Assembly: GCA_910585465.1 (NCBI GenBank)
Contig: CAJUEW010000022.1
Span: 1-59,942, forward strand
Source of the DNA: an uncultured Lachnospiraceae bacterium
Lineage (GTDB): Bacteria; Bacillota; Clostridia; Lachnospirales; Lachnospiraceae
Length of the DNA stretch: 59,942 nt
Direction: 5' to 3'
Positions 17,312-26,569 of this stretch are shown here, piece by piece. Below the pieces are notes generated by a model. The model ran no database searches and was not told the origin of the DNA. It worked only from the letters and a program-made list of their open reading frames with translations. The number at the start of each line of letters is the position of its first letter. Position 1 is the stretch's first letter. A program made the translations under genes and the position numbers.

Positions 17312-18447
17312 CCTCTTTGCGCTCCTATCTTTCTTACCAGCTCCGGCGCGTTTTTTGTCTCTCCCAAAATTCCATACACCTTGGAAAAGGTAATAATCCC
17401 CGGCTTCAGCCGGCCCCGGACCCTCTCATTCACATAAAATTCCATCCGCTCCATAAGCCGCGCCATCACAGCCCCGCTCATACCGGCTTCTCTGAGATAT
17501 TTCAGCGCATCATCGGTGGTTACGCATTCCATCATGCTCTGAAGAAGTCCCACAGGCGCTCCAAGCAGCGCGGCATGGACAGTCAAAAGCTCCATTCTGG
17601 CATCCGCATTATGAGAATGCGTATTCATAATCCCTCCTGCCAGCTTTACAAATTTTCCGATATGCCCGATCAGAAGCACGCCCTCGGCACCAAATTCCAC
17701 TGCCGCGTCCAAAGCCTCTCCCACAAAATTGCTGCATTTAACGGCATCCTCCAGAGAAAGCCCGTGTCCGTACTGCTCCAGAAAATCAATGCCGTAATTG
17801 CCCGGCACAATCAGAAGATATTTCATCCCGTTTGCAAGCCTCTGCCGGATTTCCACCCGGATCGTATCGATCAGAGCCTGCTCACTCATAGGCTCTACAA
17901 TCCCGCTGGTGCCGAGAATGGAAATTCCCCCTGAAATTCCGAGACGCGGATTAAAGGTTCTGGATGCCAGCGCCTCTCCCTCCGGAACAAAGATGATAAC
18001 CTTAAGACCGCCTGTATATCCAAGCTGCCTGCACACCTCCTCCAGATTTTCCCGAATCATCCGGCGCGGCACTTTGTTGATAGCCGCTTCTCCCACCGGC
18101 TGCTCCAGTCCGGGCTTTGTCACCCTGCCGACACCCCTGCCTCCGTCAATGCAGATTTTTTTCTCCCATATCCGGGACACTTCCGCATAAATGCGGATGC
18201 CGTTCGTCACATCCGGATCGTCCCCGCCGTCCTTCTGAACGGCACAGCTTACCGATTCCGGCTTTTTTACAATATCCAGAACCTCCAGGCAAAGGGGAAT
18301 CTGCTTGGGCGTCATCAAATCCACACAGGAGATTTCCCGGCCGGACAAAAGCATAAACGCCGCAGCCTTCGCTGCAGCGGCGGCGCAGGAGCCGGTCGTA
18401 TAGCCGTATCTTAGTTTCCGATGATTTTTATAAATAAACTGCTCCAT
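17308..18447 (-). CDS. cbiD: cobalt-precorrin-5B C1-methyltransferase
   Basis: 379 aa. It methylates C1 in the anaerobic corrin pathway. The N-terminal YGYTTGSCAAAAAKAA (residues 14-29) is the family hallmark; DGGDDPDVTNG, GRGVGRVTKPGL, NPRLGISGGISILGTSGIVEPMSE and LLIGHIGKFVKLAGGIMNTHS follow in the usual order. It overlaps cbiG by 4 bp and starts three bases after the cobT stop. Confidence 0.97.
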   Translation of the reverse strand: MEQFIYKNHRKLRYGYTTGSCAAAAAKAAAFMLLSGREISCVDLMTPKQIPLCLEVLDIVKKPESVSCAVQKDGGDDPDVTNGIRIYAEVSRIWEKKICIDGGRGVGRVTKPGLEQPVGEAAINKVPRRMIRENLEEVCRQLGYTGGLKVIIFVPEGEALASRTFNPRLGISGGISILGTSGIVEPMSEQALIDTIRVEIRQRLANGMKYLLIVPGNYGIDFLEQYGHGLSLEDAVKCSNFVGEALDAAVEFGAEGVLLIGHIGKFVKLAGGIMNTHSHNADARMELLTVHAALLGAPVGLLQSMMECVTTDDALKYLREAGMSGAVMARLMERMEFYVNERVRGRLKPGIITFSKVYGILGETKNAPELVRKIGAQRG

Positions 18448-18450
18448 GCT

Positions 18451-19512
18451 TTATACCTGGTGTGTATAGGCTTCCACGTGACCTCCGTCCCAGGTGGTCA
18501 GATGGTAATAGACATTCAGCGCCTGGTCTATCAGGGAAAGCCCCATGATCGCCCCGGTGCCCTCTCCCAGATGCATTCCTGCCTGAAGGGGAGCTTTCAT
18601 ACCAAGGCGCTCCATCACCAAACGGGAGGCCGGCTCCGCCGAGCAATGGGTAGGTATCATGTATTCTTTGGAAATTTTGCAGAGCATGCCTGCAAAATAC
18701 GCGGAAACGGCGGAAATAAATCCGTCGATTAAAATGGGCATCTGGTAATAAGCCGCTCCCAGATAGCAGCCTGTCATACCTGCAATATCCAGTCCTCCCA
18801 CCTTGGAAATCACATCAATGGCATCCTCTTTGTCCGGCTGATTCACGGCGATTGCCTTTTTTACAGCCTGAAGCTTTCTCTCCAGTCCGGCTGTGGACAA
18901 TCCGGCTCCCCGTCCGGTCACAGCCTCCGCCTCCTGCTCAAAGATAACGGCGGCGCAGGCAGAGCTGGTTGTCGTATTACCGATACCCATTTCTCCGGTC
19001 ACAATCAGATTATAACCTTCTTCCTTTAATTCCCGGATCGTATCTACGCCGACTAAAATCGCCCGGATGCATTCTTCTCTTGTCATAGCCGGACCCTCGG
19101 CAATATTCCTGGTGCCGTGGCGCACTGCCTTATTCCGGATTTCCGGATGCTTTCCGTCCGTCAGGGAGCCGATATTTACCGGAACCAGATCACATCCCGC
19201 AAGCCGGCACATCACACATGCGGTAGACAGCCTGTCACCCATATTCTCCAGCACCTGAATCGTCACAGAACTGTCCGTCTGCGTCACCCCTTCCTTTACC
19301 ACGCCGTTATCCGCTCCCATAATCACCACTACCCGTTTGTCCGGATGTGGATGAGGTGTCCGGAAGATGCCCGCCATCTGTACCAGCACCTCCTCCAGCC
19401 ATCCCAGACCCCGAAGGGGCTTACACAGAGAATCCCAGCATTTCCATGCCTCTTCCATGGCAGTACGGTCAACCGGCTCAATTCCCCTGATAATTTTTTC
19501 CAGTTCCTGCAT
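18451..19512 (-). CDS. cobT: nicotinate-nucleotide--dimethylbenzimidazole phosphoribosyltransferase
   Basis: 353 aa. It activates the lower-ligand base to alpha-ribazole phosphate. Motifs are MGADNGVVKEGVTQ, TGEMGIGNTTTSSA, SKVGGLDIAGMTG, PILIDGFISAVSA and the catalytic Glu in HLGEGTGA near residue 318. No benzimidazole-synthesis genes (bzaABCDE) are in the window, so the native lower ligand may be a purine, a phenolic or a scavenged base. That last point is inference. Confidence 0.97.
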   Translation of the reverse strand: MQELEKIIRGIEPVDRTAMEEAWKCWDSLCKPLRGLGWLEEVLVQMAGIFRTPHPHPDKRVVVIMGADNGVVKEGVTQTDSSVTIQVLENMGDRLSTACVMCRLAGCDLVPVNIGSLTDGKHPEIRNKAVRHGTRNIAEGPAMTREECIRAILVGVDTIRELKEEGYNLIVTGEMGIGNTTTSSACAAVIFEQEAEAVTGRGAGLSTAGLERKLQAVKKAIAVNQPDKEDAIDVISKVGGLDIAGMTGCYLGAAYYQMPILIDGFISAVSAYFAGMLCKISKEYMIPTHCSAEPASRLVMERLGMKAPLQAGMHLGEGTGAIMGLSLIDQALNVYYHLTTWDGGHVEAYTHQV

Positions 19513-19573
19513 GTTCCTTATCTCTCCTTATCCGTGTTTCACCTTTGATAATGCCCTGCTTTAAACTGTTTTC

Positions 19574-20200
19574 TTATTTGAAATACAGCATCGCATTGCA
19601 GATCGTTGCCGCGATATTGCTTCCGCCCTTGCGCCCCCTCGGTACAATATACGGTACGCCTGCGGTCATAATCAGTTCCTTTGCCTCCACTACATTAACG
19701 AACCCCACAGGGGCTCCGATAATCAGGGCCGGACGTACCTTGCCCTCCTGAATCAGCTCGTAGAGACGAATCAGGGCTGTAGGCGCATTGCCTACCGCAA
19801 AAATTACCTCCCGGTCAAGGGCCGCTCCCCGTTCCATACAGACAGCCGCGCGGGTGCACTCTCTCCTCTTAGCTTCCTCCGCCACATCCTCATCGGACAT
19901 AAAGCAGTAAGCCTCTCCTCCGTATTCGGACAATCTGGTCTTATTGATACCCGACCATGCCATCTTCGTATCCGTCACAATCACCGCGCCTCTATGCAGG
20001 GCTTCCACTCCTGCCATAGCCGCATTTTCGGAAAAACACAGATGATCCGCATAATCGAAATCCGCTGATGTATGGATACAGCGTTTTACAATGGAAAATT
20101 CAGGCTCCGGCCACGTTCTTCCATTCAACTCATCTGTAATAATTTCCATGCTTCTTTTTTCAATATCCATAGGTTTTACAATCTCAATCTTGTCCAGCAT
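19574..20200 (-). CDS. cbiC: precorrin-8X / cobalt-precorrin-8 methylmutase
   Basis: 208 aa. It moves the C11 methyl group to C12 to give cobyrinic acid. The catalytic His43 is present in VKRCIHTSADFDYADHL, at the same residue number as in the studied CobH. VTDTKMAWSGIN and VGNAPTALIRLYELI with APVGFVNVVEAKE and TIVPRGRKGGS-like sequence near the C-terminus are the other family blocks. Its ATG shares one base with the cbiP stop (TGATG), showing coupling. Confidence 0.97.
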   Translation of the reverse strand: MLDKIEIVKPMDIEKRSMEIITDELNGRTWPEPEFSIVKRCIHTSADFDYADHLCFSENAAMAGVEALHRGAVIVTDTKMAWSGINKTRLSEYGGEAYCFMSDEDVAEEAKRRECTRAAVCMERGAALDREVIFAVGNAPTALIRLYELIQEGKVRPALIIGAPVGFVNVVEAKELIMTAGVPYIVPRGRKGGSNIAATICNAMLYFK

Positions 20201-21696
20201 CAGACTCCTGCCTCCAAAATCTCATATATTTTTTTCATATCAAAAGAGTTTCTGACCAGGTCGGCAAGCTTGTCATACTCCCGCTCTTTATGTGCCGCAA
20301 GATCGAAGCTCCAGTCTTTGAAATCCAATCCCTTTTCTGACATCAGCCTGCGGACCATTGCTTCCGCAAAGCCGTCCGTATCAAAAATACCGTGCAGATA
20401 GCTGCCCAGCACGCTTCCGTCCTCATTGCTCAGGGCATCCACCCGCCCGTCGGACAGCCGAATCAGCTCTTCACATCCTCCCAGGTTTTCCGAGGAGCCC
20501 ATATGAATCTCGTACCCGGTCACCTTTCTGCCTTCCCAGTCAGACCACAGGCCCATCCCATGCTCCATGACTCCGTCCGTCTGTGTTCTCGTCTTTGCCC
20601 TGCTGAAAACGGTTCTCGTATTTAAAAGGCCCATGCCTCTCATAGTTCCCCCGTGCTCCACTTGGTGCGGATCCTCCATCACCTTTCCCATAAGCTGAAA
20701 GCCTCCGCAGATACCGATAATCGGCGTCTTTTTCTCTGCCTGCCGGAGTATCAGCGCTTCCAGTCCGTTTTCCCGCATCCACTGCAGATCATCCATCGTG
20801 TTTTTTGTCCCCGGAAGCAAAATCAAATCTGGTTCCCCCAGCATACCGGGCTTCTGCACGTACCGGAGGGAAACTCCGTCCATCCGCTCAAAAGCGGAAA
20901 AATCGGTAAAATTCGAAATATGGGGAAGATGGATAACCGCCACATCCAGCCCCTTCCCTTTCTGTGTCTGTTCCAGACGGTCCGACAGGCTGTCCTCATC
21001 GTCAATATCCAGACGCTTCATCGGCACCACGCCTACTACCGGAATCCCTGTCTTTTCTTCAATCATCTTAAGTCCCGGCTCCAAAATCCGCACATCGCCC
21101 CGGAATTTATTGATAATAAGCCCTTTTATCAGCTTCTGCTCATCCTCCGCCAAAAGCTTCACTGTTCCGTACAACGCCGCAAAGACGCCGCCTCTGTCAA
21201 TATCTCCCACAAGAAGAACCGGAGCCTTTGCCATTTTGGCCATACCCATATTTACAATATCGTTTTCGCGCAGGTTAATCTCTGCCGGACTCCCTGCCCC
21301 CTCAATTACAATAATATCGTACGTTTTATCCAGACGTTCATATGCCGCCGCCACGTCCGGAATCAGCTTTTTTTTATCCCGGTAATAATCCATCGCCTTC
21401 ATATTACCCCGGATCTCGCCGTTTACAATTACCTGACTTCCCACATGGCTGGTGGGCTTTAAAAGAATCGGATTCATATCAACGGTCGGATCGATGCCGC
21501 AGGCCTCCGCCTGCATAGCCTGGGCCCGGCCAATCTCCAGCCCGTCCCTGGTTATGTATGAATTCAGCGCCATATTCTGAGATTTAAAGGGGGCTACCCT
21601 GTGGCCATCCTGCATCAGTACCCGGCACAGCCCTGCGGTTAAAAAGCTTTTTCCTGAATTGGACATGGTGCCCTGTATCATAATTGCTTTTGCCAT
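20200..21696 (-). CDS. cbiP: cobyric acid synthase
   Basis: 498 aa from the ATG at 21696 (AGAGG upstream); the upstream in-frame extension overlaps cobD and is unlikely. It amidates side chains b, d, e and g of adenosylcobyrinate diamide. The N-terminal domain starts MAKAIMIQGTMSNSGKS with the P-loop and has FKSQNMALNSYIT and GIDPTVDMNPILLKP. The C-terminal glutaminase has the Cys in GICGGFQLMG (about residue 330) and His in YLHGIFD. Length is normal. Confidence 0.97.
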   Translation of the reverse strand: MAKAIMIQGTMSNSGKSFLTAGLCRVLMQDGHRVAPFKSQNMALNSYITRDGLEIGRAQAMQAEACGIDPTVDMNPILLKPTSHVGSQVIVNGEIRGNMKAMDYYRDKKKLIPDVAAAYERLDKTYDIIVIEGAGSPAEINLRENDIVNMGMAKMAKAPVLLVGDIDRGGVFAALYGTVKLLAEDEQKLIKGLIINKFRGDVRILEPGLKMIEEKTGIPVVGVVPMKRLDIDDEDSLSDRLEQTQKGKGLDVAVIHLPHISNFTDFSAFERMDGVSLRYVQKPGMLGEPDLILLPGTKNTMDDLQWMRENGLEALILRQAEKKTPIIGICGGFQLMGKVMEDPHQVEHGGTMRGMGLLNTRTVFSRAKTRTQTDGVMEHGMGLWSDWEGRKVTGYEIHMGSSENLGGCEELIRLSDGRVDALSNEDGSVLGSYLHGIFDTDGFAEAMVRRLMSEKGLDFKDWSFDLAAHKEREYDKLADLVRNSFDMKKIYEILEAGV

Positions 21697-21730
21697 GAAA
21701 ATTACCTCTTCTGAAAATATATAATGTTTA

Positions 21731-22870
21731 TCAAATCCGGGAGAGTTTTCCCGGACTTTTCCGTTCTTCCTCTGAAAGCCTGTCCTTATAATCCGCACCG
21801 AATACCCGGCTTCTCAGCGCTTTGAATGCCTCTGTCAGCCGCTGGTTTGCCTTATGATCCTTCACCGCGATCCGGTAATAGGTGTCATCAAGCCCCCGGT
21901 AATTTCCGCAGCGCCGAATCAGAATTCCATAGGGCAGCAGACGTTCGTACAGATCGGATACCCCGGGTGCCTGAAAAAAAAGATAATCTGCCTGTCCGTT
22001 CCAGACTCTCATGCCGGCAGCCTCCAGCTCCCCTTTCAGATAGGCTCTCTCCTTTTGTACCAGCCGGACAGCTCTTTCTTTATACTCCTTCTCCTTTAAT
22101 GCAGCGATTCCTGCTTCGGACGCAAGAGTGCTGACCCCCCAGCATTGTCCTGCTGCTTCCATTTTTTCCAAAAGCTCCCGGTTATGACTGATGCCATAGC
22201 CCAGACGGATTCCCGGTATCGCATACATCTTTGTAAAGGATTTCAGAATAAACAGATGGGAGCTTTGCTCTGTAAAGGAAATCAGGGACTGCTCCTCCTG
22301 CCCTGTAAAATCCAGAAAGCATTCATCCAGTACCAGAAGTATCCCGCACTTTTCGGCCTTTGCCAAAATCCGCAGCAAAAGCTCCCGGGGAATCAACAGT
22401 CCGGTGGGGTTATTGGGATTGCAGAGAAACATAACATCCACGGATGTATCCATCTGCTCCAGAATATCATACCGCACCTGATAATCTCCGGTCATACGGT
22501 GAAAATCAAGTCCGGCTCCCACCTGCTTCAAAGCCTCCTCGTATTCCGCAAAGGCGGGCGCCGTTAAAAGCGCTTTCTTCGGGCGCAGTCCATAGGCAAT
22601 ACGGTAGATAAGGTCTGCCCCTCCGTTTCCGCATATAAAGTATTCCTCCGGCAGACCATATTCCTCCGACAATGCCGCCTTAAGCCTTCTGCACAGCGGA
22701 TCCGGATAATGCCGGACTTTAGGAAGAGCCTCTGCAACCGCCTGGCTTACACGATCCGGCGTTCCAAGAGGATTAATGTTGGCTGAAAAATCCAGAAGCT
22801 CCTCCCCGGCCTTATCTTTTATTTTCTGTATCTTTTCATCGTAAATATTTCCGCCGTGCAGCAGTTTCAT
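21731..22870 (-). CDS. cobD: L-threonine-O-3-phosphate decarboxylase, PLP-dependent
   Basis: 379 aa. It supplies (R)-1-amino-2-propanol O-2-phosphate, the linker used by CbiB. The fold is class I aminotransferase: LDFSANINPLG near the N-terminus, NPNNPTG (151-157), LVLDECFLDFTG (179-190) and the PLP Lys214 in FILKSFTKMYAIPG. HisC-like enzymes share these motifs, but the N-terminal HGG and the operon position support CobD. The last 20-25 residues are charged and extend beyond many CobD proteins; no C-terminal zinc-type cysteine cluster, seen in some fused CobD proteins, is visible. Confidence 0.93.
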   Translation of the reverse strand: MKLLHGGNIYDEKIQKIKDKAGEELLDFSANINPLGTPDRVSQAVAEALPKVRHYPDPLCRRLKAALSEEYGLPEEYFICGNGGADLIYRIAYGLRPKKALLTAPAFAEYEEALKQVGAGLDFHRMTGDYQVRYDILEQMDTSVDVMFLCNPNNPTGLLIPRELLLRILAKAEKCGILLVLDECFLDFTGQEEQSLISFTEQSSHLFILKSFTKMYAIPGIRLGYGISHNRELLEKMEAAGQCWGVSTLASEAGIAALKEKEYKERAVRLVQKERAYLKGELEAAGMRVWNGQADYLFFQAPGVSDLYERLLPYGILIRRCGNYRGLDDTYYRIAVKDHKANQRLTEAFKALRSRVFGADYKDRLSEEERKSPGKLSRI

Positions 22871-22925
22871 ATTCTATCTCCATGTATACTGAAATTTACC
22901 TGCCCTTCATTTCAGGCAGGGAACT

Positions 22926-23405
22926 TTAATAGTTATCCAAATCCAGCATTTCCTCCGGCATATGACTGAGTATTTTATCATATCCTCCGCGCTTCTGTAC
23001 TTTGGGAGGCAGATTTCCGTAAAATGTCCTGCAGGCATATGCGTTCGCCTTATCCTGCCATAAATTTTCTGTCTGCAGCAGATATTCATAATCATTTTCA
23101 TCAAAACGCATATGCTCCGACAGATTTTTAATCAGCAGCAGCTCCAGAATCTGTCCGTGGTCCGGATGAAGGTTCTGTACAATGTAATCATATTCAGACT
23201 GCAGAATCAGCCTCGTTGTCTCAGGCGGCTCCGCCTCTGTCAAAAGTCTCATAGCCAACATAAGAAAGCCTTTGACCGGCTCTTCCCCCTCGAACTCAAC
23301 GGGCAGGCTCCCGATGCCTGTTTTCTCCAGCCTGAGAATGGTTCTCATAAAATAGCAGAAAATATCATCCAGCTTTTCACTTCTATATTTTTGATGTATA
23401 TTCAT
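22926..23405 (-). CDS. unknown protein encoded inside the cobalamin operon
   Basis: 159 aa, predicted soluble and mostly helical, with no signal peptide, membrane segment or cofactor motif. Its ATG overlaps the stop of the HemC-CobA-HemD gene as ATGA, and 55 bp separate it from cobD, so it is translated as part of the pathway operon. Features visible: acidic composition, NLHPDHGQILELLLI (about 95-110), SEHMRFDENDYEYL, and a C-terminal MPEEMLDLDNY. I do not recognise a family. It lacks the GHGS-type motif of CbiX chelatases and the signature of CbiK, and is not CbiL. A pathway-linked helper or a protein carried along by chance are both possible. Confidence 0.85.
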   Translation of the reverse strand: MNIHQKYRSEKLDDIFCYFMRTILRLEKTGIGSLPVEFEGEEPVKGFLMLAMRLLTEAEPPETTRLILQSEYDYIVQNLHPDHGQILELLLIKNLSEHMRFDENDYEYLLQTENLWQDKANAYACRTFYGNLPPKVQKRGGYDKILSHMPEEMLDLDNY

Positions 23406-25804
23406 AGCTGTTTCCTCTCTTCAGATTTCGCATCATACAGAATCACGTCCCTGATTCCCTCCGCCGTATATTCCACGGCGGACTGATGCACCGTGAAGCC
23501 TTCCGCCTCTGCCGCCTTTTCTGTCACCGGTCCGATGCAGATCACCTTTGCCGCAAAATCCCTTTTTTCCGTCATGGACGCAAATGCCTTTACCGCTGAC
23601 GCGCTGGCAAAGGTCACATAATCCACCTCCTGTAAGATCCGGTTCAGTTCCTCTGCCTTTCTTCTGTCTGTTACCGTATGGTAAATCGGCGCGTCCGTAT
23701 AGGGGATTCCCGCTCTGTCAAGCGCCTCATTCAGTTCGTCTGAGGCTTCCTGCGCCCGCAGCATTAACACCCGATCCTCTGCATGAAGCGTAGGCGTCCA
23801 TTGTTGTGCCATATGTCTGCTGCTGTATTTTGTCGGTAAAAAATCTGCCCATATTCCGCGATCATCCAGGGCATCCTTCGTTCCCTTTCCAATCACGGCA
23901 AATTTAAGTCCTGCCAGACACCGGACATCCTTACCCGCATCTCTTAAAAAATCAAAAAATATTTTTACGCCATTAGGGCTGGTAAACACAATCCAGGTAT
24001 ACTGCTCTAAATGATCGATTGCATGGACAAAGCTGCCTTTGAATAAGGGTTTTGTATGAATCAGACTGAAGGAAACTGCCTCTGCGCCTTCCTCCTCAAG
24101 CACACCTCTTAATCGCTCCGCCATATTCTCTGTAGCAGTTATCAGCACCCTTTTTCCGGATAAAGGCTTTTTCCCATACCATTGTATCTTATCCCGGAGG
24201 GAGACCACATCTCCCACAATGGAAATAGCCGGAGTCCTTATGCCCAGACGCTCTGCTTCTGCCACAATCGTTTCCAGTGTCCCAACCGCCGTCCTCTGCC
24301 GCGCAGTTGTCCCCTCCTGAATAACGGCCGCCGGAGTATCCGCAGCCTTTCCGTTTTCTATCAGATTTTTTACTATATTCGGAAGGTTCTTAAGTCCCAT
24401 AAGGAAAATAAGCGTCCCCTCTTCCTTCGCAAGGGTTGCATAATCCAGTACACTGCTCTCTTTATGGCTGCCCTCATGCCCGGTAATCACATGAAAGGAG
24501 GAGGCACAATCCCTGTGGGTTACAGGAATTCCCGCGTAGGCAGGCGCACTGTAGCATGAGGATACTCCCGGAACAATCTCAAAATCAATGCCTGCTTCCT
24601 TAAGCTCCTGGGCTTCCTCTCCTCCCCTTCCAAAGATAAACGGGTCTCCACCCTTTAAGCGGACTACATTTTTCCCCTCAAGAGCCATACGAATCAGAAG
24701 TGCGTTCGTCTCCTCCTGCTTCAGATAATGGTGGGAAGCCCTCTTCCCCGCATAGATCAGTTCTGCGTCTGTCCGGGCTTCGTTCAGCAGAGAATCCGTG
24801 GCAAGACTGTCGTAAATCACCACGTCCGCCTCCCGGATACAGGACAGGCATCTTTGGGTTACCAGATTCTTATCCCCCGGACCTGCCCCTGCAAGCCACA
24901 CCTTTCCCCGGCAGATTTTTGCCGCCAGCTCCCGGCCCAGCTCTTCTGCCTTCCCGGTATCCAGTCCGGTCACTTTGCTTCCGGCTGCTCTTTTCAGATG
25001 CTTCCCGTCCGGAGCGAACAAAACCTCCATGGACAGAGTATTCCCCTCCAGCCGGGCAAGCGCCGCCGCCGGAGCGTTGCAGCTTCCCCCAATAGCAGAT
25101 AAGTAAGCTCTCTCGGCCATTAAGGATACTGCGGCCTGCGGATCGTGAATCTTCTCCAGCACCTCCGCCAGATGACCGTCCCGGCTTTCCACCGCCAGAA
25201 TTGCCTGCCCCGCTGCCGGAAGGCATACCGCTGTATCCAGATATTCAAAATAATAATCACTGCCGCCTGACAGCTCCAGGCGCTGAAGTCCTGCCGCAGC
25301 CAGCACAATGGCATCATACTGCTTCTCTGACAGCTTCCGAAGCCTGGTCTGTACATTGCCCCGGATCATTTTTATCTTTACAAGCGGATTAACAGCTTTT
25401 ATCTGCAATTCCCGGCGCAGGCTGCTGGTTCCCACCACGCTGCCCGGCTTCAGCTTTTGAAGCGCCGTTCCGTCACGGGTCACAACTACATCCTCCACTG
25501 CCGCGCGGGTAAGCGCCGCGCCGATGCCGAGACCTTCCGGAAACTCCATGGGCATATCCTTTGCACTGTGAACCGCCAAATCAATTTTGCCGCTGAGCAA
25601 GGCTTCCTCCAGCTCTCTGGTAAATACTCCCTTTCCTCCAAACGAGGTCAGGGATCGCTCCAGCAGTTCATCTCCTTTTGTGGATATTTCCAGAATTTCT
25701 ACCTGTATATCCGGAAATGCCTGCTCTATTTTTTCTTTTACAAGATATGTCTGAGCCAGAGCAAGCCGACTCCTCCTTGTTCCGATACGAATCACCTTCT
25801 GCAT
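23402..25804 (-). CDS. trifunctional HemC-CobA-HemD fusion
   Basis: 800 aa. Residues 1-300 are hydroxymethylbilane synthase (IGTRRSRLALAQT, HSAKDMP, GTSSLRR, dipyrromethane-binding Cys242 in AIGGSCNAPAAA). Residues 301-545 are SAM:uroporphyrinogen-III C2,C7-methyltransferase (WLAGAGPGDKNLVTQRC, VVIYDSL, RLKGGDPFIFGRGGEE, HRDCASSFHVITGH). Residues 555-800 are uroporphyrinogen-III synthase (KRVLITATENMAERL, WIVFTSPNGVKIFF, VTFASASAVKAF). It takes porphobilinogen to precorrin-2 on one chain. CobA-HemD fusions are common in Clostridia; HemC at the front is notable. Continuous reading with no internal start of note argues for a true fusion. No precorrin-2 dehydrogenase domain is attached. Confidence 0.96.
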   Translation of the reverse strand: MQKVIRIGTRRSRLALAQTYLVKEKIEQAFPDIQVEILEISTKGDELLERSLTSFGGKGVFTRELEEALLSGKIDLAVHSAKDMPMEFPEGLGIGAALTRAAVEDVVVTRDGTALQKLKPGSVVGTSSLRRELQIKAVNPLVKIKMIRGNVQTRLRKLSEKQYDAIVLAAAGLQRLELSGGSDYYFEYLDTAVCLPAAGQAILAVESRDGHLAEVLEKIHDPQAAVSLMAERAYLSAIGGSCNAPAAALARLEGNTLSMEVLFAPDGKHLKRAAGSKVTGLDTGKAEELGRELAAKICRGKVWLAGAGPGDKNLVTQRCLSCIREADVVIYDSLATDSLLNEARTDAELIYAGKRASHHYLKQEETNALLIRMALEGKNVVRLKGGDPFIFGRGGEEAQELKEAGIDFEIVPGVSSCYSAPAYAGIPVTHRDCASSFHVITGHEGSHKESSVLDYATLAKEEGTLIFLMGLKNLPNIVKNLIENGKAADTPAAVIQEGTTARQRTAVGTLETIVAEAERLGIRTPAISIVGDVVSLRDKIQWYGKKPLSGKRVLITATENMAERLRGVLEEEGAEAVSFSLIHTKPLFKGSFVHAIDHLEQYTWIVFTSPNGVKIFFDFLRDAGKDVRCLAGLKFAVIGKGTKDALDDRGIWADFLPTKYSSRHMAQQWTPTLHAEDRVLMLRAQEASDELNEALDRAGIPYTDAPIYHTVTDRRKAEELNRILQEVDYVTFASASAVKAFASMTEKRDFAAKVICIGPVTEKAAEAEGFTVHQSAVEYTAEGIRDVILYDAKSEERKQL

Positions 25805-25831
25805 ACTGCCTTTTCCCTCTTCCCCCGCTTA

Positions 25832-26566
25832 TTACTGTAACGAATATCCCCGCGGCGTAATCATTCTTCCATTTCTTTCATATGTTTGAGAATTGCCGAT
25901 AATAACCACACTGAACATATCTATATCCGCATCCTTCAGCTTTTCCAGAGTTGTGATACAGGAATGCTCATCCTTACGTCCCGCATTGCGCACAATACCG
26001 GCCGGAGTATCCGGCCTTCTGTACTTCAGCAGAATATCCGCCGCCTGCTCCACATAGTCCGTGCGCTTTTTACTTTTCGGGTTATACAGACAGACAATCA
26101 AATCTCCCTGTCCTGCACAATCCACCCGTTTCATAATCAGCTCCAGAGGAGTCATCAGATCGCTCAGGCTGATAACTGCAAAATCATGCATCAAGGGCGC
26201 ACCTAAAACTGATGCCGCCGCACTGGCAGCCGTTACTCCCGGCACGGTTTCAATTTCAATATCTGCATTCTTTTCCTCGGCCACCTGATAAATAATTCCT
26301 GCCATGCCATAGATGCCGCTGTCTCCGCTGGACACCATTGCCACTGTCTGATCCTTCCGGGCTTCCTCCACTGCCAGCTCACAGCGCTTTACCTCCTGCA
26401 TCATGGGAGTCGCAATATAATGCTTGTCCGGAAAAAATTCCTTTAAAATATTTACATAAGTAGTATAGCCGGTAATTACATCTGCTTTTTGAATCACATC
26501 CACCGCTTTTTTTGTCATGTGCTCATAGCCTCCCGGACCGAATCCAACCACATATAATTTTCCCAT
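25832..26566 (-). CDS. cbiH: precorrin-3B / cobalt-precorrin-3 C17-methyltransferase
   Basis: 244 aa. It methylates C17 and contracts the macrocycle ring. The N-terminus GKLYVVGFGPGGYEHMTKKA, the block VAMVSSGDSGIYGMAG, ETVPGVTAASAAASVLGAPLMHDF and VCLYNPKSKKR are characteristic of CobJ/CbiH among the tetrapyrrole methylases. In this anaerobic context CbiH is the better name. The start is three bases after hemA. Confidence 0.96.
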   Translation of the reverse strand: MGKLYVVGFGPGGYEHMTKKAVDVIQKADVITGYTTYVNILKEFFPDKHYIATPMMQEVKRCELAVEEARKDQTVAMVSSGDSGIYGMAGIIYQVAEEKNADIEIETVPGVTAASAAASVLGAPLMHDFAVISLSDLMTPLELIMKRVDCAGQGDLIVCLYNPKSKKRTDYVEQAADILLKYRRPDTPAGIVRNAGRKDEHSCITTLEKLKDADIDMFSVVIIGNSQTYERNGRMITPRGYSLQ

Positions 26567-26569
26567 CTC

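Noticed and set aside
20653..21462. Plus-strand frame of 269 codons opposite cbiP
   Set aside because: His/Cys/Leu-rich shadow of a well-conserved enzyme; no Shine-Dalgarno sequence.
22926..23405. Unknown operon protein as a small cobaltochelatase (CbiX-S)
   Set aside because: No GHGS-type or paired-His pattern expected for that family is visible; left as unknown.
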